Shown: positions 1 through 10,370 of the stretch, piece after piece
Layout of the letters: each line of letters begins with the position of its first letter
How positions within the stretch are numbered: position 1 is the first letter of the stretch
Assembly (NCBI RefSeq): GCF_025602895.1
Contig: NW_026516538.1
Location: 1 to 25,244 of the forward strand
Source of the DNA: Polychytrium aggregatum
Taxonomy: Eukaryota > Chytridiomycota > Chytridiomycetes > Polychytriales
Direction: 5' to 3'
DNA: 25,244 nucleotides
The notes under the pieces: model-generated
What the model was told of the DNA's origin: nothing
What the model saw: only the letters and a program-made list of their open reading frames with translations
Databases searched by the model: none
Position numbers and translations under genes: made by a program

Positions 1-1666
1 TAAAGCCTAGAGCCTAAAGCCTAAGTACCAAGGCCTAAAGCCCGTGGTCTCTGGCCTGGCCTGTGAGCAAGCCATGATATATTCAATCCTATTCAATTGT
101 AGCTGTTTCTGTACTATACCATTCTATACTATACCATTCTCTTCTCTATACTATTCTATTCTCTTCTATTCTCTTCTATTCTATTCTAATAGTCATACAA
201 TATAAAGAGTATAGTAGTAGTATAGTAGTAGTATGGTAGTAGTAGTAGTAATAGTAGTAGTAGTAATAGTAGTAGAACATATACGGAGATAGAGGATACC
301 ATAGGAGAGACTGCAGCAGCTTGCCCTATACCCGCCCAAAAGCCTCTATAGTAGACTCCACTGGCTTCAAACACGAGCGTGATCGTGGATGCCGCGCACA
401 TTGGGTGACCCGTACGTGCCAGTACGTGGCCAGTACGTGCCCCTTGGTTGTGCCCACCACGCATTGTAAAAAGTACCCCAACATATAGGCACCGAGGTCA
501 CAGGGAGGTCACAGGGAGGTCACAGCCTACATAAAACAGCGTCGTCTGCTACCATGACTTGGACTTGGACACAGAGGAAGCGCGCCTCAGCATACAGATC
601 CCCATTGAAGATCAAACTGCTGTGATCTCATTATGGAATCTGTGATCTCGGCCCATCTTTTGGACCGCCCAGGCCTCTTCAATTTTAAAATTTCAAAATC
701 CAGCCAGGCATCCGGCTATGATCCACCCGTGATCCACCGCCCGTGATCCACCCGTGATTCCAGCCTATGGCCAGAGGGTTTTTTAAAATTTTAAAATTCT
801 AGAGCCAAACCCTGGTCCTCCAGGTCCAAAGGACTTCACAGATCACAGACCCACTGTAGAGTGAGCCAGATAGAACTGCCTGGATCATATAGAAACCGAG
901 GTCACAGGGAGGTCACAGTGCCGATAGACCCCAGCCATTCGCCCGTGATCCTCCCGTGATTCCAGCCTATGGCCAGAGGGTTTTTTTTTAAAATTTTAAA
1001 ATTCTAGAGCCAAACCCTGGTCTCCAGGTCCAAAGGACTTCACAGATCACAGATCCACTATAGAGTGGGCCCGATAGAACTGGCTGGGTGATATAGAATC
1101 CGAGGTCACAGCGAGATCACAGCGCCTATTCTATCTTAGCGATTCTTCGACTCTTCTGAGTACTACCGTCATCCTACACATCGCCTGTAGTATCCCCCCG
1201 TCACACACGTAGCACACGTAGCACACGTAGCACACGTATCACTGTTCCCACGCTTCTAGCGCGTATTCCCATCACTCGCCTGTTGCTGGAGTTCCCACAG
1301 TTCCCAGAGTACCCAGAGTACTCAAAGTATCCCCCGAAGTACCCAGAGTACTTCCCCAGCTACCCATGCTTCTGAACTGCCACTGGTACTGCCACAGGTC
1401 AGGTTTTAGCCTGAACCCAAGGCTCGAGTCTATACTGGAGCTCAGGCCTGGGTTAAGGCTAGGCTTTAGGGCTCAGGGTTTAGGCTGTTCCCAGACCTGC
1501 GCTCTTGTACCGCGCGTTCAGGCCTGGACTGGGGCTGGTGTTGGGGCAGTATATAGAGAGAACACTGCAAGAGCTGATGTCTATAGCCTTATCACGGCCC
1601 AGACCAAACCCTGACCAGACACCCATTACAGGCTGCAGCTTGACACTGAGCCTAAGAACCGGAGCC
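1..1666. repeat. Satellite unit U0 (1,666 bp)
   Basis: First copy of the tandem satellite, cut so that each unit begins at the CCTAAAG-type block. It is 8 bp shorter than the standard unit. All of its indels relative to U2 lie in the first ~435 bp: a 3-bp loss in the pyrimidine tract, losses of 1 and 4 bp before the TAG repeat, one extra A near 340 and one lost G near 418. Base changes lie near 444 and 478. From about 480 to 1666 it matches U2 without length change. No gene is supported: the only open frames are short and are repeated passively in every unit. The clustering of noise at the window edge suggests low-coverage assembly rather than an old diverged unit. Confidence 0.93.
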
Positions 1667-2153
1667 TAAAGCCTAGAGCCTAAAGCCTAAGTACCAAGGC
1701 CTAAAGCCCGTGGTCTCTGGCCTGGCCTGTGAGCAAGCCATGATATATTCAATCCTATTCAATTGTAGCTGTTTCTGTACTATACCATTCTATACTATAC
1801 CATTCTCTTCTCTTCTATACTATTCTATTCTCTTCTATTCTCTTCTATTCTATTCTAATAGATCATACAATATAATAAAAGAGTATAGTAGTAGTATAGT
1901 AGTAGTATGGTAGTAGTAGTAGTAATAGTAGTAGTAGTAATAGTAGTAGAACATATACGGAGATAGAGGATACCATAGGAGAGACTGCAGCAGCTTGCCC
2001 TATACCCGCCCAAAGCCTCTATAGTAGACTCCACTGGCTTCAAACACGAGCGTGATCGTGGATGCCGCGCACATTGGGTGACCCGTACGTGGCCAGTACG
2101 TGGCCAGTACGTGCCCATTGGTTGTGCCCACCACGCATTGTAAAAAGTACCCA
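1667..2153. repeat. Satellite unit U1, left part
   Basis: The first 487 bp of the second unit, matching 9613-10099 in U2. It ends in the sequence GTACCCA, where it meets the outer end (TGTTAG) of the 3' LTR of element 1. It includes the CCTAAAG cluster, the ATTCT/TCTTC pyrimidine tract, the TAG microsatellite and the GTACGTGGCCA 11-bp array. The unit continues at 8564, but 138 bp equivalent to 10100-10237 of U2 are missing. Confidence 0.93.
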
Positions 2154-2944
2154 TGTTAGAGTCCAAAGGGGACTCAACGGCAAAAGAAGAAGTGAGCTCG
2201 AAGTGAGCTCAGGGAAAGCAAGGGTAGAGTCCGAAGTGGACTCGGAGAGGGAGCGAGGGAAGCAAAGATCCGTTCAAGATAAGACTTGTCTCGAAATGAG
2301 ACGTGAGGAACACTCAGAGAATAAAGTAGAAGGCACTTTATTTAGTCCTATTTTGAACGCTAAGGTTCGACTACACATCGCGGGGGTCAGGCTATTTATA
2401 GACAAGTCCGGACTTGGCAGCGAAGGGCGGCCAAGGGAGGGAAAAGTGGGCGATCGAGCAGGGCGAAGGGGGCGATGCACGAACGAGGGCCGAGAAGGAC
2501 CACCGAGACAGGCAGAGAACCAAAGCGAGAGAGGCGCAAGCAAAAGCGAAGCACCTGGCAGGAGAAACGTGCAAAGGCGAAGCAATGTGACTCAACGTCC
2601 AAGAAGCGGATTGGTCAAGTATAAGGTTGGGGCAAATGCATGCGAGATGAACAAGAGATCGGGGCGGTCAGGCAGGTCATGAGTCACCGGTGGGGGGACA
2701 CATGACCGGCAGCCGAATTGCAACCAATCGCAGCAAGGCGCGTGCACAAACAAACCGGCGCGTGCGAAGAAGACAAAGGAAGCGGAGCAGCGCGGGAAAA
2801 CGGAAGTGCGGAAGGAGCGGAAAAGACAGGCAAAAGGCGGAAAATCGGAGGGGAACTGCAAGGCTACACACAAACAAACAGAAAGGCAAAAGAATAGCCA
2901 AGTGTGCAGTCAAAGTGGAGAACAAGCAGGAGCTATCCCTAACA
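2154..2944 (-). repeat. 3' LTR of element 1
   Basis: 791-bp LTR on the minus strand, bounded by TGTT and AACA. It matches the other three LTRs in the window apart from single positions. Minus-strand TATAAATA (2393-2400) and AATAAA (2337-2342) mark the core promoter and polyadenylation signal, which in a 3' LTR serves to end the genomic RNA. The last U5 hairpin loop reads CCTTT here, as in the 5' LTR of this element. Confidence 0.95.
2337..2342 (-). terminator. Polyadenylation signal in 3' LTR of element 1
   Basis: AATAAA on the minus strand, about 50 bp downstream of the TATA box, in the predicted R region. In the 3' LTR this is the signal expected to direct 3' end formation of the element RNA. 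Assigned from motif and position only. Confidence 0.6.
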
Positions 2945-2947
2945 TCA

Positions 2948-2958
2948 TCCCCTTCCTT
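2948..2958 (-). other. Polypurine tract of element 1
   Basis: Minus-strand AAGGAAGGGGA, three bases (TGA) upstream of the 3' LTR. A purine run at this place is the RNase H-resistant primer for plus-strand DNA synthesis in LTR retrotransposons. It overlaps the final bases of the pol stop codon (TAA, minus strand 2957-2959). Confidence 0.8.
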
Positions 2959-5900
2959 AGCGACGAACTCCGGACGTCGCCTTCGGCTTTGAGGGATAGC
3001 GAAGGTGGAAGTCAGCAACAAGATCAGTGGCGTGGGAAACATTGGCAGCGGGCTCCCAAGACCGGTCAGTCTCGGAATAGCCCTTCCACTGAACCAAGTA
3101 CTGTAAGCGACCACGGAAGAGCCGAGAATCGAGAACAGTCTCGACCTCAAACTCTTCCTGGGAGTTAACAAGAATGGGAGGTGGTTCTGGTTGGGTGAAC
3201 TCGGGAACAATGTCCTTCGTTCGGGGTTCAAGGAGGGATACATGGAAAACGGGGTGAACTTTAAGTGTGGAAGGGAGTTTAAGCTCAAAGGCAACGGGGT
3301 TGATGCGGCGAAGAACTTTAAAGGGGCCAAGCTTTTTCTGGTCAAGCTTGTTGGAGGGACGAAGGGTGCGAATGTGGCGACGATCCAGAAAAACGAGGTC
3401 GCCAACGGAGATGTCGGGAGTGGGGAGACGGGATTTGTTGGCCTGCACAGTGTAGGACTCTTGGGCAACCCGGAGGTTGGCCTTGAGATCCTCGAGAACG
3501 GTCTGAAGTCGGTCGACACGTTCTTCGGCAGAGGGCACAACAGAGGGATCACGAATGATAGAGGGATCGAAAATGGGGTGATGGCCATGGACTGCAAAGA
3601 AGGGAGTCATGCCAGTGGAGGTGTTTTCCGAGTTGTTGTAAGTGAACTCGGCAAGGGGAAGGTGAAGGGTCCAGTCGTCTTGCAGGTAATTGCAATGGAT
3701 ACGCAAATACTGCTCGATGACCTGGTTGAGAACCTCGGTCGAACCGTCGGTCTCGGGGTGGAAGGCAGAAGAAAGGGAAATCTTCGTCTTCAGAAGCTCA
3801 TTGAAGCGCCTCCAGAAGGCCGAAGTAAACTGAGTTCCTCGGTCCGAAACAATAGACCGGGGACAACCATGCAAGCGGAAGATGTGGGAGAGGAAGAGTT
3901 CGGCGGTTTGCTCGCCTGTAACCGTCTTCGTGGTGGGCACAAAGTGTGCTTGTTTGGACAGGCGGTCCTTAACCACGAAGATCGAGTCAAAACCGTTCGA
4001 AGGTGGGAGATCCGTGATGAAGTCCATCGACAGGTCCCACCAACGTTCGGAAGGAACGGGGAGAGGATGAAGTAAACCATAAGGGGAGTGACGGGACGGC
4101 TTGGCTCGCTGGCACGCTTCACAATTAGCAATGAAGCGACGCACAGACTTACGAAGCCGGGGCCAGTGAAAGTCCCGGGAGACGAGCTCAACGGTCTTGG
4201 CAAGACCAAAGTGACCAGCGGCAGCGGAGCAGTGACGTTGCTCAAACACTTTGAGCTGGAGCTCGGGGGAAGGGACAACGATCAGGTCTTTAAAGTAAAG
4301 GAGACCGTCACGGAAGGAGTAATCGCCATCAAGACGTTTGGCGTTAAAGTCAGAAAGGAGGGAACAAGAAAGGGTGGCAGCTCGAATCTCGGAAAGAAAG
4401 TCGGGATTCGAGCCGATAACAGTGATGCTGTCGAGAGAAATAGACTCGAACAGCTGAAGGAAGTTGGTGGAGTGGAGGGAGTCACCAGGCTTTATCTCAA
4501 AGTCAGAACGGCGACTGAGAGCATCGGCTTTGGTGTTGAGACGACCAGGGCGGTGGTAAATGCGAAAAGCAAAGTCAGAAAGGAATTGGGCCCACCGGAA
4601 CTGGCGGCGAGAAAGTTGAGAAGCGGCAGTGAACCGGGTAAGGTTCTGATGATCAGAGAAAACAAGAGTGGGAATATCAGGGTCGGCAGCCATCAAGTAA
4701 TGACGCCAGGCGGTAAAGGAATCGACAATGGCGAGGAGCTCTTTGTCGTGAGTGTCATAATTCACCTCGGCGGGACGGAATTGCCGAGAGTGAAAAGCAA
4801 CGGGGTGAAGAGCGCCGTCAGGGTCAAACTGAGAAAGGACGGCACCCAAAGCAAAGTCAGAAGCATCGGGCTCGATGACAGCGGGTTTAGAGAAATCAAA
4901 GTATCGAAGAATAGGTGCGGAAGTGAAGGAAAGTTTAAGAGAATCAAAAGCCTCTTGGGCCTCGGGAGACCAAGAGAAGGTGGAGGATTTGGTAGTGAGG
5001 GAAGTCAAAGGACGAGCAAGTGCGGAAAAGTCCTTGACGAAGCGGCGGTAAAAGTTTGCGAAACCAATAAAGACTTGGATATCGCGAGCAGAAGAGGGAA
5101 CAGGCCAAAGGGAAACGGCCTCGACCTTGGCAGGGTCCATTTTGATGCCATCGGCAGAAATGATCATGCCGAGAAAGTCAACTTCAGAAAGGTCAAAAGA
5201 ACACTTGGCCGGATTGACCTTAAGGGAGTGTTCACGAAGGCGAGAGAGAACAAGCTTAACATGCTCCTCATGCTCCTGGGGATCTTTTGAGAAGATCAGG
5301 ATGTCGTCAAGATAAATGACAACACAGACACCAAGGAGGTCCGAGAAGATGTCGTTCATAAAAAACTGAAAAGCAGCGGGGGCATTCGAAAGACCAAAGG
5401 GGATAACATTGTACTCGTAATGAGCCAGATTTGCAAACAAAAGCAGTCTTCCACTCATCGCCCTTCTTGACACGAACCAAGTGGTAAGCATCAGGAAGGT
5501 CGAGGTGTGAGAAGACGCGGGCAGAAGAAAGTTTATCCAGAAGATCCTGGAAGAGGGGAAGTGGGTAACGGTTCTTCTTCGTGATGGCATTGAGGCCTCG
5601 GTAGTCGACGCAAAGGCGAAGACCACCATTGGGCTTCTTCACGAAGAAGCAGGGAGCACCAACGGGAGAAGAGGATTTGGAGATCCAACCACGTGCGAGG
5701 GCGTTGGTCAGATACTCCGAAAGAGCAGATTCCTCGGCCGGGGACAAAGGATAGACTTTCCCCGGCTTTGGCAAACGAGGTTCCTTTCCATCCTCGGTCC
5801 GTACAAACTCAATGGACAAGTCATACGGACGATGAGGAGGCAAGGAAGAAGGAGGGTCAGACTTGAGGCTGAAAACGTCGCCAAACTCATTGTATTTGAG

Positions 5901-6775
5901 TGGGACAGCCTCGAGAGTCAACAGGGGTGCCAGACTCGGCATACACCTTCGTCGTGAGCACGGACCTTATCGACACCGTAGGATACGTCTCCGGCGAAGG
6001 AGGACGGATATCCATTTGGGCAGCGAAAATGTCGAGCTTGTCTTCCCGTGCAAGACGGAGAAGACTCGCCGCATTAACGAGCTCAATGTCGGGTGAAGAT
6101 AAAGCCGTTGGCTCTTCAGAAAGCGAAGCAGAGTCAAGGCGGGAAGAAAGGGAAGGCGAAGTGCCAAAGGAGGGAACCGGTGTAAGGGAAGGACCGGAGG
6201 GAGGAGTCAAAGGCGAAGTGCCCGAAGGGGGAGGCGAATAGCCGGAAGGGGACGAAGTGTCCAAGGAGGAAGCAGAGACATCCGCGAGGATGTGTCCATC
6301 AGCAAGGCAAGAGGGATCGGAGAACGAAAGGGAGAGGGACTTCCAATTGACAACTGGATTATGCAAGCGCATCCAGGGAAGACCAAGAGTGATGGGAGTG
6401 GTGGAGAGTCGAGTCACAAGAAAAGAAATCGACTCGGTGTGGGAACCAATGGTCAACGTCACAGGAACGGTTTGGAAACGAATGAAACCGGCCGAAGAAC
6501 CATCAGCAAGGGAAACGGAGTAGGGAGTAGAAAGAGGGATAAGAGAGAGTTTATGGAGATCCGCAAAGGCAGGATCAATGAGGGCAAGAGCGGTGACATC
6601 CATCATCAATAAAGACAGAAAGGGAGATGGAGACCGGGCCAGAAAGACTCATGACGATAAGAGTGGCCGGAAGAAGAAGCTTATCGTCCGATAGTGACGA
6701 GTCAGAGGGGGAAGATGTTCGTATCGCCGAACAGACCACCTCGCTTACTTGCGAGGTGCTGCTCGGCTGTGAGCA
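2957..6775 (-). pseudogene. pol: pol of element 1: PR-RT-RNase H-integrase-chromodomain, frameshifted
   Basis: About 1,270 codons from the frameshift heptamer to TAA at 2957-2959. Minus-strand order: retropepsin-like protease (about 6320-6620), Ser/Pro-rich linker (about 6100-6300), reverse transcriptase with YLDD at 5303-5314, RNase H, integrase (zinc HHCC region, then DD35E), GPF module and C-terminal chromodomain. Three +1 insertions break the frame: near 6594-6597, just after a shifted-frame FIDDG protease motif; at 5907, before the RT; and near 5419, inside the RT between the KSGS and EYNVIPFGL blocks. Together they return the frame to its starting phase, so RT palm to chromodomain is one open run. 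As written no functional Pol can be made. If the insertions are sequencing errors the gene would be intact. The long antisense open frames here are codon-bias shadows. Confidence 0.93.
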
Positions 6776-6781
6776 TTTCCC
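6726..6781 (-). promoter_or_regulatory. Programmed -1 ribosomal frameshift signal, element 1
   Basis: Minus strand: slippery heptamer GGGAAAT (6775-6781), in the gag frame as G GGA AAT. A 7-nt spacer (6768-6774) follows, then a hairpin. Its outer 9-bp stem pairs 6759-6767 with 6726-6734 (one G-U); its inner 8-bp stem pairs 6751-6758 with 6737-6744; a 2-nt bulge lies between them. The 6-nt loop holds the gag stop codon (TAA, minus strand 6745-6747). The -1 frame after the heptamer is the pol frame. Heptamer and hairpin match element 2; one spacer base differs and is silent in gag (GCT versus GCC). Predicted from the sequence, not tested. Confidence 0.85.
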
Positions 6782-7702
6782 GAGTTCCGTTTGACCAGAA
6801 CCGGGCACTGCTGAACATCGCGACTGCCGGGACAAGACTTTTCCCCGCAGTACAAGCAGAGACCCTGCTCACGACGTCGCTTTTTCTCGACGTCGGAGAG
6901 CTTAGCAGGGCGGACCGAGACAGAGTCAAGGTCCATGGGAGTGGGTGCAGAAGAGGAGGAAGAAGAAACATGCGCGGGAGAATGGTGGTGATGGGGAGCA
7001 GAGCGAGAAGAAGGAGGAGGAGGTTGGGAACGGGAGGAGATCCTTGAGACGATGGAGGGCATCGTCGTACTCGACCGCTGCCTTGATCAACTCAGGCAAG
7101 GGAAGCGGGAGCGGGGCGGAGACCGATGAGGTGGAACTTGACCTCAGACTTCAAACCCTCCTTGAAGAAGTGCATCTTGGTGGGTTCATCAGTCTGGACG
7201 CGGGCGGCGAGCTGGACGAAGCGGGTGGCGAAGGCTTGGCAGGACTTGAGCTGGACCAAGCGCTTGAGGTCGTTCAAGGCCTTATCTTGCGAGGAGGCCG
7301 TGTCCTCACCGAAGGTCGACTTGAGGGCAACTTCAAAATCCGCGAAGGAAGCCGGGAAGCGGTTGGCCATGTAGAAGGCGGCCTCGTACCACTTGAAGGC
7401 TTCACCGCGGAGGAAGGAGGTGGCGTACAGGACCTTCTGGCGCTCGGGCGCGAAGAAGGCAGGATCGGCGAGGAAGACCAGGTGGCACTGGGCGAGGAAG
7501 GCCGTCGTTTCAGTCGCGGGAACCTAGGAACTCCTTGGGCTTGTTGCACCTGGTAGACCTGGCGGGGAGCGGCGGCGGGAGCTTGCAGATCTTGGATCTG
7601 ACGATGGAGAGCAGCGTTCTGGGTCATGAGGGCGTTCATACGCTCCTCCATGCGCGCCAGATACGCATTGAGATCTGCAGGGGGTGCAGCAGGCTCAGCC
7701 AT
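6745..7702 (-). pseudogene. gag: gag of element 1, frameshifted
   Basis: About 317 codons from ATG (7700-7702) to TAA (6745-6747). The N-terminus has a short coiled-coil-like stretch (LARMEERMNAL). A retrotransposon capsid domain follows, recognisable by FLRGEAFKWYEAAF and FATRFVQLAARVQ. A Ser/Pro/His linker, a PMDLD motif and an atypical zinc knuckle close it. Four +1 insertions are visible against element 2 or the deduced frame: 7546, 7512, 7100-7102 and 7041. The second and third bring in TGA stops. The open frame also runs upstream of the ATG into the LTR, but without an ATG there, so I chose the start shared by both elements. Gag forms the particle that packages the RNA; this copy cannot make it as written. 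Confidence 0.9.
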
Positions 7703-7759
7703 CGGATCGACGAGGGAAAGAGAGGCGAAAGAAGAAGAAAGGCCGGGAAGCCAAGAGGG

Positions 7760-7771
7760 AGCGTTCAAAAT
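7760..7771 (-). other. Self-priming site (PBS) of element 1
   Basis: Minus-strand ATTTTGAACGCT, two bases inside the 5' LTR. It is the exact 12-nt complement of AGCGTTCAAAAT in the R region of the same LTR (plus-strand reading ATTTTGAACGCT at 7970-7981). The same pair occurs in element 2. It fits self-primed minus-strand synthesis as known for Tf1 and sushi-type elements. Confidence 0.85.
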
Positions 7772-7773
7772 GA

Positions 7774-8563
7774 TGTTAGAGTCCAAAGGGGACTCAACGG
7801 CAAAAGAAGAAGTGAGCTCGAAGTGAGCTCAGGGAAAGCAAGGGTAGAGTCCGAAGTGGACTCGGAGAGGGAGCGAGGGAAGCAAAGATCCGTTCAAGAT
7901 AAGACTTGTCTCGAAATGAGACGTGAGGAACACTCAGAGAATAAAGTAGAAGGCACTTTATTTAGTCCTATTTTGAACGCTAAGGTTCGACTACACATCG
8001 CGGGGGTCAGGCTATTTATAGACAAGTCCGGACTTGGCAGCGAAGGGCGGCCAAGGGAGGGAAAAGTGGGCGATCGAGCAGGGCGAAGGGGGCGATGCAC
8101 GAACGAGGGCCGAGAAGGACCACCGAGACAGGCAGAGAACCAAAGCGAGAGAGGCGCAAGCAAAAGCGAAGCACCTGGCAGGAGAAACGTGCAAAGGCGA
8201 AGCAATGTGACTCAACGTCCAAGAAGCGGATTGGTCAAGTATAAGGTTGGGGCAAATGCATGCGAGATGAACAAGAGATCGGGGCGGTCAGGCAGGTCAT
8301 GAGTCACCGGTGGGGGGACACATGACCGGCAGCCGAATTGCAACCAATCGCAGCAAGGCGCGTGCACAAACAAACCGGCGCGTGCGAAGAAGACAAAGGA
8401 AGCGGAGCAGCGCGGGAAAACGGAAGTGCGGAAGGAGCGGAAAAGACAGGCAAAAGGCGGAAAATCGGAGGGGAACTGCAAGGCTACACACAAACAAACA
8501 GAAAGGCAAAAGAATAGCCAAGTGTGCAGTCAAAGTGGAGAACAAGCAGGAGCTATCCCTAAC
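7774..8563 (-). repeat. 5' LTR of element 1 (terminal base missing)
   Basis: 790 bp; the outermost base of the 791-bp LTR is lost or altered, so the end reads CCCTAAC followed directly by satellite TGCTG. Otherwise it matches 2154-2944. It would drive transcription leftward into gag-pol. The U3, R and U5 features described for the element 2 5' LTR are all present in mirror positions, including the TATA box (8013-8020) and AATAAA (7957-7962). Confidence 0.95.
8013..8020 (-). promoter_or_regulatory. TATA box of element 1 5' LTR
   Basis: Minus-strand TATAAATA, preceded by the 14-bp palindrome CAAGTCCGGACTTG. The predicted RNA start is about 39 nt downstream, at the AGCGTTCAAAAT segment that matches the primer site. 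Confidence 0.7.
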
Positions 8564-9612
8564 TGCTGTGATCTCATTATGGAATCTGTGATCTCGGCCC
8601 ATCTTTTGGACCGCCCAGGCCTCTTCAATTTTAAAATTTCAAAATCCAGCCAGGCATCCGGCTATGATCCACCCGTGATCCACCGCCCGTGATCCACCCG
8701 TGATTCCAGCCTATGGCCAGAGGGTTTTTTAAAATTTTAAAATTCTAGAGCCAAACCCTGGTCCTCCAGGTCCAAAGGACTTCACAGATCACAGACCCAC
8801 TGTAGAGTGAGCCAGATAGAACTGCCTGGATCATATAGAAACCGAGGTCACAGGGAGGTCACAGTGCCGATAGACCCCAGCCATTCGCCCGTGATCCTCC
8901 CGTGATTCCAGCCTATGGCCAGAGGGTTTTTTTTTAAAATTTTAAAATTCTAGAGCCAAACCCTGGTCTCCAGGTCCAAAGGACTTCACAGATCACAGAT
9001 CCACTATAGAGTGGGCCCGATAGAACTGGCTGGGTGATATAGAATCCGAGGTCACAGCGAGATCACAGCGCCTATTCTATCTTAGCGATTCTTCGACTCT
9101 TCTGAGTACTACCGTCATCCTACACATCGCCTGTAGTATCCCCCCGTCACACACGTAGCACACGTAGCACACGTAGCACACGTATCACTGTTCCCACGCT
9201 TCTAGCGCGTATTCCCATCACTCGCCTGTTGCTGGAGTTCCCACAGTTCCCAGAGTACCCAGAGTACTCAAAGTATCCCCCGAAGTACCCAGAGTACTTC
9301 CCCAGCTACCCATGCTTCTGAACTGCCACTGGTACTGCCACAGGTCAGGTTTTAGCCTGAACCCAAGGCTCGAGTCTATACTGGAGCTCAGGCCTGGGTT
9401 AAGGCTAGGCTTTAGGGCTCAGGGTTTAGGCTGTTCCCAGACCTGCGCTCTTGTACCGCGCGTTCAGGCCTGGACTGGGGCTGGTGTTGGGGCAGTATAT
9501 AGAGAGAACACTGCAAGAGCTGATGTCTATAGCCTTATCACGGCCCAGACCAAACCCTGACCAGACACCCATTACAGGCTGCAGCTTGACACTGAGCCTA
9601 AGAACCGGAGCC
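8564..9612. repeat. Satellite unit U1, right part
   Basis: 1,049 bp resuming at TGCTGTGATCTC and corresponding base for base in length to 10238-11286 of U2. It contains the 202-bp internal duplication, the 9-bp CACACGTAG array, the hairpin pair and the TTTAGGG-like block. No gene seen. Confidence 0.93.
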
Positions 9613-9657
9613 TAAAGCCTAGAGCCTAAAGCCTAAGTACCAAGGCCTAAAGCCCGT
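9611..9657. repeat. CCTAAAG telomere-like cluster in U2
   Basis: Several GCCTAAAGCC/GCCTAGAGCC heptamer-like copies close together. They read as degenerate TTTAGG on the other strand. Present at the same place in every unit, including the first bases of the window. Confidence 0.7.
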
Positions 9658-9720
9658 GGTCTCTGGCCTGGCCTGTGAGCAAGCCATGATATATTCAATC
9701 CTATTCAATTGTAGCTGTTT

Positions 9721-9896
9721 CTGTACTATACCATTCTATACTATACCATTCTCTTCTCTTCTATACTATTCTATTCTCTTCTATTCTCTTCTATTCTATT
9801 CTAATAGATCATACAATATAATAAAAGAGTATAGTAGTAGTATAGTAGTAGTATGGTAGTAGTAGTAGTAATAGTAGTAGTAGTAATAGTAGTAGA
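9721..9896. repeat. Pyrimidine tract plus TAG microsatellite in U2
   Basis: About 85 bp of degenerate ATTCT/TCTTC repeats (9721-9806), an AT-rich link, then about 68 bp of TAG/TAA trinucleotides (9829-9896). This is the region of greatest length variation between units: U0 lost bases here and U6 gained 5 bp. Confidence 0.9.
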
Positions 9897-10030
9897 ACAT
9901 ATACGGAGATAGAGGATACCATAGGAGAGACTGCAGCAGCTTGCCCTATACCCGCCCAAAGCCTCTATAGTAGACTCCACTGGCTTCAAACACGAGCGTG
10001 ATCGTGGATGCCGCGCACATTGGGTGACCC

Positions 10031-10063
10031 GTACGTGGCCAGTACGTGGCCAGTACGTGCCCA
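10031..10063. repeat. 11-bp array GTACGTGGCCA x3
   Basis: Three head-to-tail copies at 10031, 10042 and 10053; the last reads GTACGTGCCCA. Each contains GTAC and an ACGTG core. Conserved in all units, with indels in U0 (near 418) and U7 (near 24836). Confidence 0.9.
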
Positions 10064-10113
10064 TTGGTTGTGCCCACCACGCATTGTAAAAAGTACCCAA
10101 ACATATAGGCACC

Positions 10114-10145
10114 GAGGTCACAGGGAGGTCACAGGGAGGTCACAG
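10114..10145. repeat. 11-bp array GAGGTCACAG x3
   Basis: Copies start at 10114, 10125 and 10136 with an 11-bp period. The same decamer returns in pairs with the same period at 10518/10529 and 10722/10733 (last one GAGATCACAG), and inverted as CTGTGATCTC at 10240 and 10260. Confidence 0.88.
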
Positions 10146-10370
10146 CCTACATAAAACAGCGTCGTCTGCTACCATGACTTGGACTTGGACACAGAGGAAG
10201 CGCGCCTCAGCATACAGATCCCCATTGAAGATCAAACTGCTGTGATCTCATTATGGAATCTGTGATCTCGGCCCATCTTTTGGACCGCCCAGGCCTCTTC
10301 AATTTTAAAATTTCAAAATCCAGCCAGGCATCCGGCTATGATCCACCCGTGATCCACCGCCCGTGATCCA

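Larger units (their letters stand above)
2154..8563 (-). mobile_element. Ty3/gypsy chromovirus, element 1 (minus strand)
   Basis: Complete-looking LTR retrotransposon of 6,410 bp read on the minus strand: 5' LTR at the right, primer site, gag, pol ending in a chromodomain, polypurine tract, 3' LTR at the left. The order RT, RNase H, integrase, chromodomain places it in the chromoviruses (Metaviridae). The left end keeps the terminal TG of TG...CA. The right end reads CCCTAAC and lacks the final A. No target duplication is present (flanks ACCCA and TGCTG), and 138 bp of the satellite are absent. The LTRs show no internal difference that I can find, so the copy is young. It is not intact: gag holds four and pol three single-base insertions relative to the frame deduced from the two copies. 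Confidence 0.95.

Noticed and set aside
4088..5290. 400-codon open frame antisense to pol in element 1 (and 19876-21078 in element 2), with further long antisense frames
   Set aside because: They lie opposite RT and integrase, are Lys/Arg/Gly/Val-rich and arise because pol favours codons ending in C or T. The sense strand carries all the conserved motifs.
7703..7786. Upstream extension of gag into the LTR, starting at a non-ATG codon
   Set aside because: No ATG precedes 7700-7702, the extension overlaps the primer site and LTR end, and element 2 lacks the same start codon.
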